The notes below the pieces were generated by a model that saw nothing but the letters and a program-made list of their open reading frames with translations, did not search any database and was not told the origin of the DNA. From positions 1 through 17,357 of the forward strand of contig JAPJMP010000095.1 of the NCBI GenBank assembly GCA_026461645.1: 17,357 bases of DNA. Reading direction: 5' to 3'. Made by a program: the position numbers and the translations under genes. The stretch comes from Burkholderiales bacterium (GTDB taxonomy: Bacteria > Pseudomonadota > Gammaproteobacteria > Burkholderiales > UBA11063). Within the stretch, counting starts at the first letter, position 1; each line of letters starts with the position of its first letter. Below, one piece after another: positions 9,155 through 17,357 of the stretch.

Positions 9155-11527
9155 TTATTTATTATTTGCCAAATATAACCAGGTATCAATAACAGTATCT
9201 GGATTAAGCGAAATCGTATCTATCCCTTCATCAATTAGCCATTTAGCAAAATCGGGATGATCTGACGGTCCTTGACCACAAATACCAATATATTTTTTAT
9301 TTTTCTTGCAGGCAACGATAGATAAATGAAGCATCGCCTTAACGGCATCATTTCTTTCGTCAAATGATGCCGCAATAGCACCATTTGAATCACGATCAAT
9401 ACCTAAAGTTAGTTGCGTCATATCATTCGAGCCAATTGAAAAACCATCAAAATACTGTAAAAACTGCTCAGCTAATATTGCATTGGATGGAATTTCACAC
9501 ATCATATATATTTGTAAGCCATTTACACCGCGTTCTAAACCATTTTCTTTCAATAGTTCAATTACAGCTGCTGCTTCCTTAGTGGTTCTAACAAAAGGGA
9601 TCATGATAGTTACATTATTTAATCCCATTTGATTAATCACTTTATTTAAAGCAATACACTCTAATTCAAAACACTCTCTAAAACTAGTTGAAATATAACG
9701 TGAAGCTCCTCTAAAACCCATCATTGGATTTTCTTCAGTAGGCTCATATAGCTTACCAGCAATTAAATTTGAATATTCATTTGATTTAAAATCAGATAAG
9801 CGCACAATTACTTTTTTGGGGAAAAAAGCAGCAGCAATCGTTGCAACGCCTTCAGCTAGTTTATCAATATAAAAACCAACTGGGCTTGAGTAGCCTTTAA
9901 TTTTGTCTTTAATAACTTGTTTAAGTTGATCAGGTATAGTATCAAACTCAAGTAATGCTTTAGGGTGAATACCAATCTGGCGATTAATAATAAATTCAAG
10001 CCGCGCCAAGCCTACTCCATGATTTGGAATTTGTGCAAAATTAAAGGCCAATTCTGGGTTACCAACATTCATCATGATTTTAATTGGTAATTCCGGCATT
10101 GTTCCAGTGTCAAGTTCAATCACATCAATATTAAGTAAACCATTATATACATAGCCAGTACCACCTTCGCAGCAAGAAATAGTAACTTCCATTCCATCTT
10201 TTAAAACTGATGTTGCAGTTTCACAACCAACAATTGCTGGAATACCAAGTTCGCGAGCAATAATTGCAGCATGACAGGTTCTACCCCCACGATTGGTTAC
10301 AATCGCTGCAGCTCTTTTCATTACTGGTTCCCAGTCCGGATCTGTCATATCAGTAACTAAAACATCGCCATAACCAACGCTATTCATATCATTGTGATCT
10401 TTAACTATTTTAACTTTGCCTTTTGCCGCTTTTTGTCCAATGGCACGACCTTCAATAATTACTTCTGAATGATCTTTTAGTTTATAGCGGGTTTGTTTAT
10501 TTAAGCAATTTTCGCGCGACTTAACTGTTTCAGGTCGTGCTTGTAAAATATAAATAGAATTATCAACACCATCTAATCCCCATTCAATATCCATTGGTCT
10601 TTGATAATGATTTTCAATAGTGATGGCAAAATTAGCCAATTCCACTATTTGTGTCTCAGATAAAGAAAATTTAGTTCTAAGTTCATTCGCAACATTTAAG
10701 GTTTTAACTGATTTTCCAGCTTCAGCGGTCTCAGCATAAACCATTTTAATGTTCTTGCTTCCCATGTTTTTACGTAGAATCGAAATTTTGTTGTTTTTTA
10801 ACGCTGGTTTATAGACAAAAAACTCATCAGGATTTACCATTCCTTGTACCACACATTCACCCAGTCCATAACTTGAAGTAATTAAAACTACTTGATCAAA
10901 ACCTGACTCAGTGTCGATTGAGAACATAACGCCTGAACTACCCATATCTGAACGAACCATTTTTTGAATTCCTGCAGATAAATAAATTTGTGAATGATCA
11001 AAACCATTATGTACTCGATAGGAAATGGCTCGATCATTGTATAATGAAGCAAATACTTGCTTAATTGCAATTTTTACTTGATCTATTCCTTTTATATTTA
11101 AGTGAGTGTCCTGCTGTCCAGCAAAAGATGCATCAGGCAAATCTTCGGCAGTAGCTGAAGATCTAACTGCAACCGAAATATCATTGCCGTAAATTGTCAG
11201 CATTTGATTATAAGCTGTTTCAATATCATTTTCTAAATCTTGTGGGAATTTAGTATCTAAAACCCAAGATTGAATTTGTCGCCCAGCTTTAGCTAAAGCT
11301 ATTACATCATCAACATCGAGAGTTTTTAATAAATCATCAATTTTAACTTTTAAATTATCCTGCTCTAAGAATCTTTTATACGATTCAGCAGTTGTGGCAA
11401 AACCGCCAGGAACACGAATTCCTTTTTTGCTTAATTGAGAAATCATTTCGCCTAATGATGCATTTTTACCACCAACTAACCCGACATCTGTCATGCGAAG
11501 ATTTTCAAACCATATAATATTTTGCAT
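9155..11527 (-). CDS. ppsA: Phosphoenolpyruvate synthase PpsA
   Basis: 790 aa, full length. It converts pyruvate and ATP to PEP, AMP and phosphate, the entry to gluconeogenesis from three-carbon compounds. Domain order: N-terminal ATP-grasp nucleotide-binding domain (about 1-345; GLVGGKNASLGEM at 16-28, VRSSATAEDLPDASFAGQQ at 121-139), central phosphohistidine domain with the swivelling His419 in GGRTCHAAIIARELGIPA, and C-terminal PEP/pyruvate TIM barrel with MCEIPSN, GSNDMTQLTLG and Cys750 in GICGQGPSDHP, the usual catalytic cysteine. The domain order and the ATP-grasp start match PEP synthase rather than PTS enzyme I; pyruvate phosphate dikinase is longer. ATG at 11527 with AAGG upstream. 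The 91-nt gap before it is the widest in the minus-strand cluster and holds a promoter candidate. Confidence 0.96.
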   Translation of the reverse strand: MQNIIWFENLRMTDVGLVGGKNASLGEMISQLSKKGIRVPGGFATTAESYKRFLEQDNLKVKIDDLLKTLDVDDVIALAKAGRQIQSWVLDTKFPQDLENDIETAYNQMLTIYGNDISVAVRSSATAEDLPDASFAGQQDTHLNIKGIDQVKIAIKQVFASLYNDRAISYRVHNGFDHSQIYLSAGIQKMVRSDMGSSGVMFSIDTESGFDQVVLITSSYGLGECVVQGMVNPDEFFVYKPALKNNKISILRKNMGSKNIKMVYAETAEAGKSVKTLNVANELRTKFSLSETQIVELANFAITIENHYQRPMDIEWGLDGVDNSIYILQARPETVKSRENCLNKQTRYKLKDHSEVIIEGRAIGQKAAKGKVKIVKDHNDMNSVGYGDVLVTDMTDPDWEPVMKRAAAIVTNRGGRTCHAAIIARELGIPAIVGCETATSVLKDGMEVTISCCEGGTGYVYNGLLNIDVIELDTGTMPELPIKIMMNVGNPELAFNFAQIPNHGVGLARLEFIINRQIGIHPKALLEFDTIPDQLKQVIKDKIKGYSSPVGFYIDKLAEGVATIAAAFFPKKVIVRLSDFKSNEYSNLIAGKLYEPTEENPMMGFRGASRYISTSFRECFELECIALNKVINQMGLNNVTIMIPFVRTTKEAAAVIELLKENGLERGVNGLQIYMMCEIPSNAILAEQFLQYFDGFSIGSNDMTQLTLGIDRDSNGAIAASFDERNDAVKAMLHLSIVACKKNKKYIGICGQGPSDHPDFAKWLIDEGIDTISLNPDTVIDTWLYLANNK

Positions 11528-11571
11528 TTATTGCAGCCTTTATGAAGGGGTTAACTAAAAATTAAAACATA

Positions 11572-11602
11572 TTTATACATTTTACCACAAATAAAGTGTC
11601 AA
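11572..11602 (-). promoter_or_regulatory. Candidate sigma70 promoter for ppsA and genes downstream
   Basis: On the minus strand a perfect -35 TTGACA (11597-11602) and a -10 TATAAA (11572-11577) lie 19 bp apart in the 91-nt purC-ppsA gap. The -10 ends 44 nt before the ppsA ATG. The spacer is 1-2 bp longer than ideal; TGTATA at 17 bp is an alternative -10. The position in the largest gap of the cluster supports a real internal promoter. Confidence 0.5.
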
Positions 11603-11618
11603 AGTATAAAACCATCAT

Positions 11619-12491
11619 TTAAAATTTGATTCCAAAGCGTTTAATAATTTCATAATATTTTTCTGATGTAATATTAATTATATGTTGAGGAAGATCTGGT
11701 ATTGGTGGTTGTTTATTCCAATTTAAATCTTTTTCTAAATAATCACGCACAAATTGTTTGTCAAAACTATTGGGATTTGATCCAACCACATAGTCTGTCG
11801 CACTCCAATAACGTGATGAATCTGGAGTTAAAACTTCATCCATTAAAACTAATTCATTATTTTCATCAAGACCAAATTCAAATTTAGTATCCGCAATAAT
11901 TAAGCCATTATTTTGCGCTAAAGTACAAGCTTTATTATAAATAGTTAATGAAAGCTCTTGGATTTGATTAGTTAAATCATTGCCAATTAGATTACGACAT
12001 TGTGTCAGACTAATATTTTCATCATGCAAGCCTTTGGCTGATTTAGTCGATGGAGTGAATATTGCTTGCGGCAACTTCTCAGCATTGCGCAAATTGGCAG
12101 GTAAGGTTGTACCACAAATTGAACCATGCTGTAAATATTCTTTATATCCAGTCCCGGCTAAATAACCTCTAACAATCGCTTCTATCGGTAATGGTTGTAA
12201 TTTTTTTACAATCATTGATCTACCTTGAGCATAAACTAGCTCATCGGCAGTTAAAATATCTTCTAATTTATACTTATGCGTTAAATGGTTTTTTATTGGT
12301 AAATAATTAAACCAGAACAAAGCAATTTGAGTTAAATATATTCCTTTATTTGGAATTGTTTGATTCAAAATAATATCAAAAGTTGATAATCTATCAGAAG
12401 CTACCATTAGCATGGTTGATGCATCTATAGAATATAATTCTCTAACTTTGCCTGAGTAGATTTTATTAAGTGAAGTTATTGGTTCATTCAT
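11619..12491 (-). CDS. purC: Phosphoribosylaminoimidazole-succinocarboxamide synthase PurC
   Basis: 290 aa from the ATG at 12491. It ligates aspartate to CAIR, giving SAICAR, using ATP. Seen: YSGKVRELYSID near the N-terminus, VASDRLSTFDIILNQTIPNKG, the IVRGYLAGTGYKEY loop and FEFGLDENNELVLMDEVLTPDSSRYW-type metal and substrate-binding residues (F-E-F-G, D-E-V-L-T-P-D-S-S-R). At about 290 residues it belongs to the longer SAICAR synthetase type rather than the roughly 237-residue E. coli/Bacillus type. An in-frame TTG four codons upstream (12503) is possible, but GGAA six nt before the ATG makes 12491 better. It overlaps purK by 8 nt. Its substrate is made by the adjacent PurK and PurE. Confidence 0.94.
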   Translation of the reverse strand: MNEPITSLNKIYSGKVRELYSIDASTMLMVASDRLSTFDIILNQTIPNKGIYLTQIALFWFNYLPIKNHLTHKYKLEDILTADELVYAQGRSMIVKKLQPLPIEAIVRGYLAGTGYKEYLQHGSICGTTLPANLRNAEKLPQAIFTPSTKSAKGLHDENISLTQCRNLIGNDLTNQIQELSLTIYNKACTLAQNNGLIIADTKFEFGLDENNELVLMDEVLTPDSSRYWSATDYVVGSNPNSFDKQFVRDYLEKDLNWNKQPPIPDLPQHIINITSEKYYEIIKRFGIKF

Positions 12492-13632
12492 GATTAATTC
12501 CAAGTAATTGTTTAATTTCTTTAATTTCTAAATATAATTTGTTTATACTAGATCCACATAAGGTAATATGCCCCATTTTTCTTCCATTTCTGGCGCTATT
12601 TTTTTCATATAAATGTAACTTAAGGTTAGAATAAGTTTGCAAAATTTGTTTAAAATCAGGTTCTTTGTTTGCATTGAGCCAAATATCACCCAATAAATTT
12701 AACATTATGGCATTTGAGCTTAATTCAACGCTACCAAGCTTTAAATTACAAATGGCTCTTAATTGCTGTTCAAATTGTGAAGTATAACAACAATCAATAG
12801 TATAATGTCCAGAATTATGTGGTCGTGGTGCCATTTCATTTGCAATAATTTCACCGCTTGAACTAATAAAAAACTCTATAGTTAAGACTCCAATATAATT
12901 TAATTGTTCAATAATTAAAAGTGCATTATTATTAATTATTTCGGCTTGTTTAGGAGTGATCGAAGCTGGCGCTATAGATAAATCAAGTATTCCGTTGTGA
13001 TGAATATTTTCAACAATAGGGTAGGTGATTTTTTCTTTGCTATTTCGAGCAACAATTATTGAAACCTCTTTGCTAATTGTAACCAGTTTTTCTAAAATAC
13101 AATTTACTTGATTTAACTTTATAAATGCAGTCTTTAATTCCTGCACATTATTAACCTTAATTTGACCTTTACCATCATAGCCTAAGGTGGCAGTTTTTAA
13201 AATCCCCGGAAACATAGTTGAAGCAATGTCATTAAAGTTTGTGGTGCTGTCTATTGCTTGATATTCAGCGGTGTTAATGTTGTTTTTTCTAAAGAACTGT
13301 TTTTCACTAATTCGATTCTGCGCAATTAATAATGCCCCCTCGTTAGGATATGCATTATTAATTTTATTTAAGAAACTAAAGCTTGTGGCTGGTACGTTTT
13401 CAAATTCAGTGGTAATAACAGATGCAATTTGTGCTAACTGTTTTAGCCCTTCAATATCATCATATTTAGTTTGAATGTGGTAGTCGGCAAATTTATGCGC
13501 CGGGCAGTCTAAATCAGGCTCTAAAATTGCTACCGCATAACCCATTTGTTTGGCGGCAATTGCTAGCATTCGTCCTAATTGTCCTCCACCAACAATTCCA
13601 ATACATGAAGGTGGTATAATTATATTTTGCAC
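12484..13632 (-). CDS. purK: 5-(carboxyamino)imidazole ribonucleotide synthase PurK
   Basis: 382 aa, an ATP-grasp enzyme that carboxylates AIR with bicarbonate and ATP to N5-CAIR. The N-terminal pre-ATP-grasp motif IGIVGGGQLGRMLAIAAKQM (11-30) is diagnostic; ILKTATLGYDGKGQ, NEMAPRPHNSGHYT and the late GHITLCG are also standard PurK. The start is a GTG at 13632 with TTTTGGAG seven nt upstream, 18 nt after purE. Its end overlaps purC by 8 nt. It works directly with the class I PurE encoded before it, which rearranges N5-CAIR. The substrate AIR is shared with ThiC, encoded later in the same strand block. Confidence 0.96.
   Translation of the reverse strand: MQNIIIPPSCIGIVGGGQLGRMLAIAAKQMGYAVAILEPDLDCPAHKFADYHIQTKYDDIEGLKQLAQIASVITTEFENVPATSFSFLNKINNAYPNEGALLIAQNRISEKQFFRKNNINTAEYQAIDSTTNFNDIASTMFPGILKTATLGYDGKGQIKVNNVQELKTAFIKLNQVNCILEKLVTISKEVSIIVARNSKEKITYPIVENIHHNGILDLSIAPASITPKQAEIINNNALLIIEQLNYIGVLTIEFFISSSGEIIANEMAPRPHNSGHYTIDCCYTSQFEQQLRAICNLKLGSVELSSNAIMLNLLGDIWLNANKEPDFKQILQTYSNLKLHLYEKNSARNGRKMGHITLCGSSINKLYLEIKEIKQLLGINHE
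12498..12501 (-). promoter_or_regulatory. Ribosome-binding site that fixes the purC start at 12491
   Basis: GGAA on the minus strand lies 6 nt before the ATG at 12491, inside the end of purK. The alternative TTG start at 12503 overlaps this motif, so a ribosome using the motif would start at 12491. Confidence 0.5.
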
Positions 13633-13650
13633 GGTAAAACTCCAAAAGAT

Positions 13651-14136
13651 TTAATTCTCAGGTAGTGTCATATTTAGCACTTTTTGTGTTAGCTCAGAGC
13701 GATATTTTAATAACTCATTAGTCAAATTAGCATCATTAGTGGCAAGAATAGCAATGGCTAATAAAGCGGCATTGACAGCACCGGCTTCGCCAATTGCCAT
13801 AGTACCAACAGGAATACCTTTGGGCATTTGTACTATAGATAGTAATGAGTCCTGTCCATGTAAATATTTAGTTGGAATGGGAACACCTAAAACCGGAACA
13901 ATAGTTTTACTTGCGATCATGCCGGGAAGGTGTGCTGCACCACCAGCTGCAGCAATAATTATTTTCAGCCCACGCGATTGAGCTGATTCTGCATATTCAA
14001 ACATTAAATCTGGAGTACGATGAGCTGAGACTACCAAAGCTTCATAATTAATAGCAAATTCTTTTAAAGTTTTAGCGCAATGTTGCATCACCTCCCAATC
14101 AGAATTACTCCCCATGATTAATCCAACTTTTATCAT
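13651..14136 (-). CDS. purE: N5-carboxyaminoimidazole ribonucleotide mutase PurE (class I)
   Basis: 161 aa, typical of class I PurE, which converts N5-CAIR to CAIR and forms an octamer in known members. Motifs: [14 protein letters not shown] (4-17), the SAHRTP loop with His39, [12 protein letters not shown] (62-73, His69), and [34 protein letters not shown]. The purK partner next door agrees with class I rather than the PurK-independent class II enzyme. The ATG at 14136 overlaps the mutS stop as ATGA, with AGTAGGAG in the mutS tail as its ribosome-binding site. Purine synthesis is thus directly coupled to translation of mutS. Confidence 0.96.
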   Translation of the reverse strand: MIKVGLIMGSNSDWEVMQHCAKTLKEFAINYEALVVSAHRTPDLMFEYAESAQSRGLKIIIAAAGGAAHLPGMIASKTIVPVLGVPIPTKYLHGQDSLLSIVQMPKGIPVGTMAIGEAGAVNAALLAIAILATNDANLTNELLKYRSELTQKVLNMTLPEN

Positions 14137-16745
14137 TTATCACTCCTACTTAAGTCATCTTTTAATTTATAGAGTATGTTTAATGCATCTTTAGCACTAA
14201 TTTCATCTGGAATAATATTTTTTATTTGTTCAAGAACATTTATTTCATTAGGTGTCAATTGCTTTATTGTCTCTTTTGAGATTATGTCATCTGCAAAATT
14301 ATCGTTTATTATAGCAAATAAATCAGGTTGACTTTTATTTTTCTCTAATTGAACTAAATAGCGCTTAGCCATCAAGATTACTGCTTTTGGAATACCAGAT
14401 AATTGGGCCACTTGAATGCCATAACTTTTAGCCGCAGCACCATCTTCAATATGATGCATAAATACTATTGCATCATCATGTTCTACCGCTCCCATATGCA
14501 CATTTTTACAATTGGCATAAAGTTCGCCTAATTCAGTTAACTCAAAATAATGAGTAGCAAATAAAGTATAAGCTTGAATTTTTTCAATTAAATAGCGAGC
14601 AATGGCATTTGCTAATGATAATCCATCAAAGGTAGATGTGCCCCTACCAACTTCATCCATGAGAATAAGAGAATTACAAGTAGCATTGTGCAAAATATTT
14701 GCTGATTCGAGCATTTCTACCATAAAAGTTGATTTGCCTCGAGATAAATCATCTGAAGCTCCAATGCGCGTGAAAATTTTATCAATAGGGCCAAGAATAC
14801 AGCTTGTAGCCGGAACAAATGAACCAGTATATGCTAGCAATACGATTAATGCTGTTTGGCGCATAAACGTTGATTTACCACCCATATTAGGCCCAGTAAT
14901 AAGTAAAAATTTATTTTGCTCTGATAATGAAATATCATTAGCAATGAATTGTTCAATTTGATTTTCTACAATTGGATGACGTCCATTAATTATTTGTAAT
15001 TGGTTTAAATGAGTGAAAGTAGGTTGAGAATAATTGTATTCCTTGGCAATTTGCGCGAAATTAGTTAACACATCTAGAGTAGCAATTTTATGTGCTAGAG
15101 TTTGCAATGACGGTACATATTGTTTCAAGTATGTTAAAACCTCTAAATATAATTCCCGTTCTAAGGATAGAGACTGTTCTTGAGCCGATAATACTTCTTG
15201 TTCAAATTTTTTAAGTTCAACTGTAGTATATCTTTCATAGTTTTTGAGTGTTTGCGTTCTTTGATAATTTTCAGGAATTTTATCTAAATTAGTCTTAGAA
15301 ATTTCAATATAAAAACCATGAACTCGATTAAATTCAACTTTTAGATTACTAATACCCGTTGCAGCTTTTTCTTTAACTTCAAACTCTTGCAAATAAGAAT
15401 TGCCATTAGTTGTAATATCGCGTAAATAGTCTAATTGAGTATGGTAGCCAGTATTAATTACGTTGCCATCACGCAACTGTGCATTGGGATTATCTTTAAT
15501 TGCTGCAATTAATTTAGCTAAAATATTATCCGGGAAAGTGGCAATCACAGCCTCAATTTGTTGTAACAATTCAACATTGAGATGAGATGCGATGGTTTGA
15601 ACAATAGATGGTAAAATTAACAGTGAATCACGTAAAGTTGACAAATCTCTGGGTTTGGCATTCATTAGTGCTATTCTGGAACTAATTCTTTCGATATCAC
15701 AAATTTGTTGTAATAAAGAACTAAACTCACTAAAATTGTTGAGTAACGAGGCAACTGCGTCATGACGCAATTTAATAATAGCAGTTGTAGTGATTGGATT
15801 ATTGATCCAATATCGCAATAATCTACTACCCATGGTAGTTGAGCATTTGTCAATCAAAGATAAAAGAGTAGGGCTAGTATCTCCGGCTAGAGTTTGATTA
15901 ATTTCCAAATTCCTGCGCGAAATATGATCGATAGCTAAATTAGTGGTTAAATTTTCAGCAACGATACTATTTAAATGCGATAAATCACTATGGGTCATTT
16001 GCTTGGCATAGTTGAGAAGTACACCGCTGGCAATAGTTCCGAGCTCCATATTGGCAATACCAAAACTAGTTAAGTCACTAATTGCAAAATGTTCTAATAG
16101 CTGTTGTTTGGTACTAGTATAACTAAAATGCCAATCAGGAAATACTTTTAAAGAAATTTTTTTATCAATTAAATTAATCGTATTAGCTAAGTTTTCAGGT
16201 ACAATAAGTTCTGCCGGAGCAATACGGTCAATGTGGTTATTTAGTTCTGCACTGTTAATTTCACTAATAAAAAACTTTCCAGAAGAAATTGATAAATAAG
16301 CAATTCCAATCTTATCTTTTAATTTATAAATGGCCGCGAGAATAGTTTCTTTTTTTTCCTCAAGTAACATTTCATCGCTAATAGTACCGGGAGTAATAAT
16401 TCGAGTGACTTTTCTTTCAATCGGGCCCTTTGTGGTAATTGGTCCTACTTGATCTACAATAACAATTGATTGGCCAGATTTAAGAAGTTTAGCTAGGTAT
16501 TGATCTAGAGCATGAAAAGGAACTCCGGCCATTTTAATCGGGTTTTCAGCAGAACTATTGCGTGAAGTTAAGGTAATACCGAGAAGTTTGCTGGCTGTAA
16601 CAGCATCTTCAAAGAATAATTCATAAAAATCACCCATGCGATAAAACACAAGTAAAGTAGGAAAATTATGTTTAATTTTCAAGTATTGCTGAATCATTGG
16701 AGAATATTCAGCAATATTTAGATTAGCAGAACAACTCGTTGTCAT
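14133..16745 (-). CDS. mutS: DNA mismatch repair protein MutS
   Basis: 870 aa, the full bacterial MutS length. It recognises mismatches and small loops and recruits MutL. Domains: N-terminal mismatch-binding domain with the Phe-x-Glu wedge (F40-Y41-E42) after the RMGD residues; connector and lever/core domains (about 130-560), including the clamp helices rich in Glu/Lys; the C-terminal ABC-type ATPase with Walker [11 protein letters not shown] (617-626), signature region [13 protein letters not shown] (666-678), Walker [17 protein letters not shown] (693-708) and the ATHYFEL switch (730-736). The C-terminal [11 protein letters not shown] end resembles the short oligomerisation tail of MutS1. 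The ATG at 16745 has only a weak AAAG-type ribosome-binding site, 23 nt after suhB. It is MutS1, not MutS2, because the mismatch domain is present and no Smr domain is seen. Confidence 0.97.
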   Translation of the reverse strand: MTTSCSANLNIAEYSPMIQQYLKIKHNFPTLLVFYRMGDFYELFFEDAVTASKLLGITLTSRNSSAENPIKMAGVPFHALDQYLAKLLKSGQSIVIVDQVGPITTKGPIERKVTRIITPGTISDEMLLEEKKETILAAIYKLKDKIGIAYLSISSGKFFISEINSAELNNHIDRIAPAELIVPENLANTINLIDKKISLKVFPDWHFSYTSTKQQLLEHFAISDLTSFGIANMELGTIASGVLLNYAKQMTHSDLSHLNSIVAENLTTNLAIDHISRRNLEINQTLAGDTSPTLLSLIDKCSTTMGSRLLRYWINNPITTTAIIKLRHDAVASLLNNFSEFSSLLQQICDIERISSRIALMNAKPRDLSTLRDSLLILPSIVQTIASHLNVELLQQIEAVIATFPDNILAKLIAAIKDNPNAQLRDGNVINTGYHTQLDYLRDITTNGNSYLQEFEVKEKAATGISNLKVEFNRVHGFYIEISKTNLDKIPENYQRTQTLKNYERYTTVELKKFEQEVLSAQEQSLSLERELYLEVLTYLKQYVPSLQTLAHKIATLDVLTNFAQIAKEYNYSQPTFTHLNQLQIINGRHPIVENQIEQFIANDISLSEQNKFLLITGPNMGGKSTFMRQTALIVLLAYTGSFVPATSCILGPIDKIFTRIGASDDLSRGKSTFMVEMLESANILHNATCNSLILMDEVGRGTSTFDGLSLANAIARYLIEKIQAYTLFATHYFELTELGELYANCKNVHMGAVEHDDAIVFMHHIEDGAAAKSYGIQVAQLSGIPKAVILMAKRYLVQLEKNKSQPDLFAIINDNFADDIISKETIKQLTPNEINVLEQIKNIIPDEISAKDALNILYKLKDDLSRSDK

Positions 16746-16768
16746 ACTTTATTATTTAAATATATAAC

Positions 16769-17357
16769 TTAAAGAATAAAGTAATTTTTTTTATGGAAAT
16801 TACTTTGAATTACTTTTAATAACTCAATGATAATTTTGGGGTTGCCTGCAACAATATTGCCGCTATCCCAAAATTTTTGTTCGGCATTAAAATCACTTAA
16901 CATTCCGCCTGCTTCTTTAATTAAAATACTACCTGCAGCTACGTCCCAAGGTTTTAGTGAAAACTCCCAAAATCCATCCAATTGTCCAGCTGCAACATAG
17001 GCCAGATCGATAGCAGCGGATCCAGATCTACGTAATCCAGACGAGTTTAGAAGCAAATCTCTAAAAATTGGAATATAATCATTTAAAATCGTAACATCGT
17101 AAGTTGGAAATCCGGTACCAATTAATGAGTCAGATAAATAATTAACTTTTGATACGCGAATTCTTTTATTGTTAAGAAAAGAACCCATGCCAAGTTCAGC
17201 ATGATATAAATCATTGCGATTAAGGTCAAAAACTACGCCGTGCGTTATACGGTCATTATGTCTTAACGCTATTGAAATACTATAATCTGGATGTCCATGA
17301 ATAAAATTTGTTGTTCCATCTAGTGGATCAATTATCCATGTATATTCAGAGTTATTG
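16769..17357 (-). CDS. suhB: Inositol-1-monophosphatase family protein (SuhB-like), 5' end cut off
   Basis: The frame stays open to the right window edge, giving about 195 codons, so the annotated gene must start beyond 17357; the internal ATG at 17188 is not the start. The first visible residues include Y-T-W-I-I-D-P-L-D-G-T-T-N-F, the metal-binding signature of the inositol monophosphatase family, followed by H-G-x-P-x-Y. The second signature, PWDVAAGSILIKEAGG, is in the C-terminal half. Family enzymes hydrolyse myo-inositol-1-phosphate; the E. coli member SuhB also acts in ribosomal RNA transcription with Nus factors. About 70 N-terminal residues are probably missing by comparison with the usual 260-270. 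SuhB is the likely member, but HisN or CysQ-like paralogs share the signatures. It is the first visible gene of the cluster, 23 nt before mutS. Confidence 0.88.
   Translation of the reverse strand, partial: NNSEYTWIIDPLDGTTNFIHGHPDYSISIALRHNDRITHGVVFDLNRNDLYHAELGMGSFLNNKRIRVSKVNYLSDSLIGTGFPTYDVTILNDYIPIFRDLLLNSSGLRRSGSAAIDLAYVAAGQLDGFWEFSLKPWDVAAGSILIKEAGGMLSDFNAEQKFWDSGNIVAGNPKIIIELLKVIQSNFHKKNYFIL

Noticed and set aside
14602..14961. Plus-strand 119-codon open frame opposite mutS
   Set aside because: It mirrors the MutS ATPase domain, whose motifs on the minus strand are intact.
16769..17188. Short 139-aa phosphatase starting at 17188
   Set aside because: The frame continues upstream to the window edge through the DPLDGTTNF signature, so the internal Met is not the start.

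Overview
The window is strongly AT-rich (about two thirds A+T by eye) and bacterial. Every gene I can support lies on the minus strand, so transcription runs from high to low coordinates. YggX, known mainly from beta- and gammaproteobacteria, the PurE class I/PurK pair, ppsA, a SuhB-type phosphatase and two outer-membrane-type lipoproteins point to an AT-rich proteobacterium, beta or gamma. I lean to a low-GC betaproteobacterium of the Neisseriales kind. This is an inference from gene families, not a phylogeny.

The layout in transcription order (right to left) is as follows. A suhB-type inositol monophosphatase, cut by the right edge, is followed by mutS, purE, purK and purC (mismatch repair, then two-step AIR carboxylation and SAICAR synthesis). 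A 91-nt gap with a plausible promoter comes next, then ppsA (PEP synthase), fabF (fatty-acid elongation), yggX (iron handling), galU (UDP-glucose) and ald (alanine dehydrogenase). The block ends with the thiamine set thiC-thiE-thiM-thiD. Spacing is very tight throughout: several 4-20 nt overlaps, gaps of 3-44 nt, and no hairpin-plus-T-run terminator that I can see. It reads as one or two long housekeeping transcripts.

The thiamine block makes HMP-P de novo (ThiC), phosphorylates it (ThiD), salvages hydroxyethylthiazole (ThiM) and joins the two (ThiE). No thiazole biosynthesis gene (thiG/S/F/H/O), no thiL and no TPP riboswitch is present here.

The left 1.6 kb is different in character. It encodes two putative lipoproteins: a seven-bladed YVTN-type beta-propeller protein whose blades are repeated at the DNA level with a 141-bp period, and at the left edge the N-terminus of a lipoprotein with a chitin-binding-like (CBM5/12) aromatic motif. 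The 262-nt spacer between them holds a near-perfect 20-bp palindrome suited to be an operator. These two genes and the palindrome are the least ordinary part of the window. I found no phage, transposon, CRISPR, tRNA or rRNA, and nothing I can defend as an undescribed multi-gene system.
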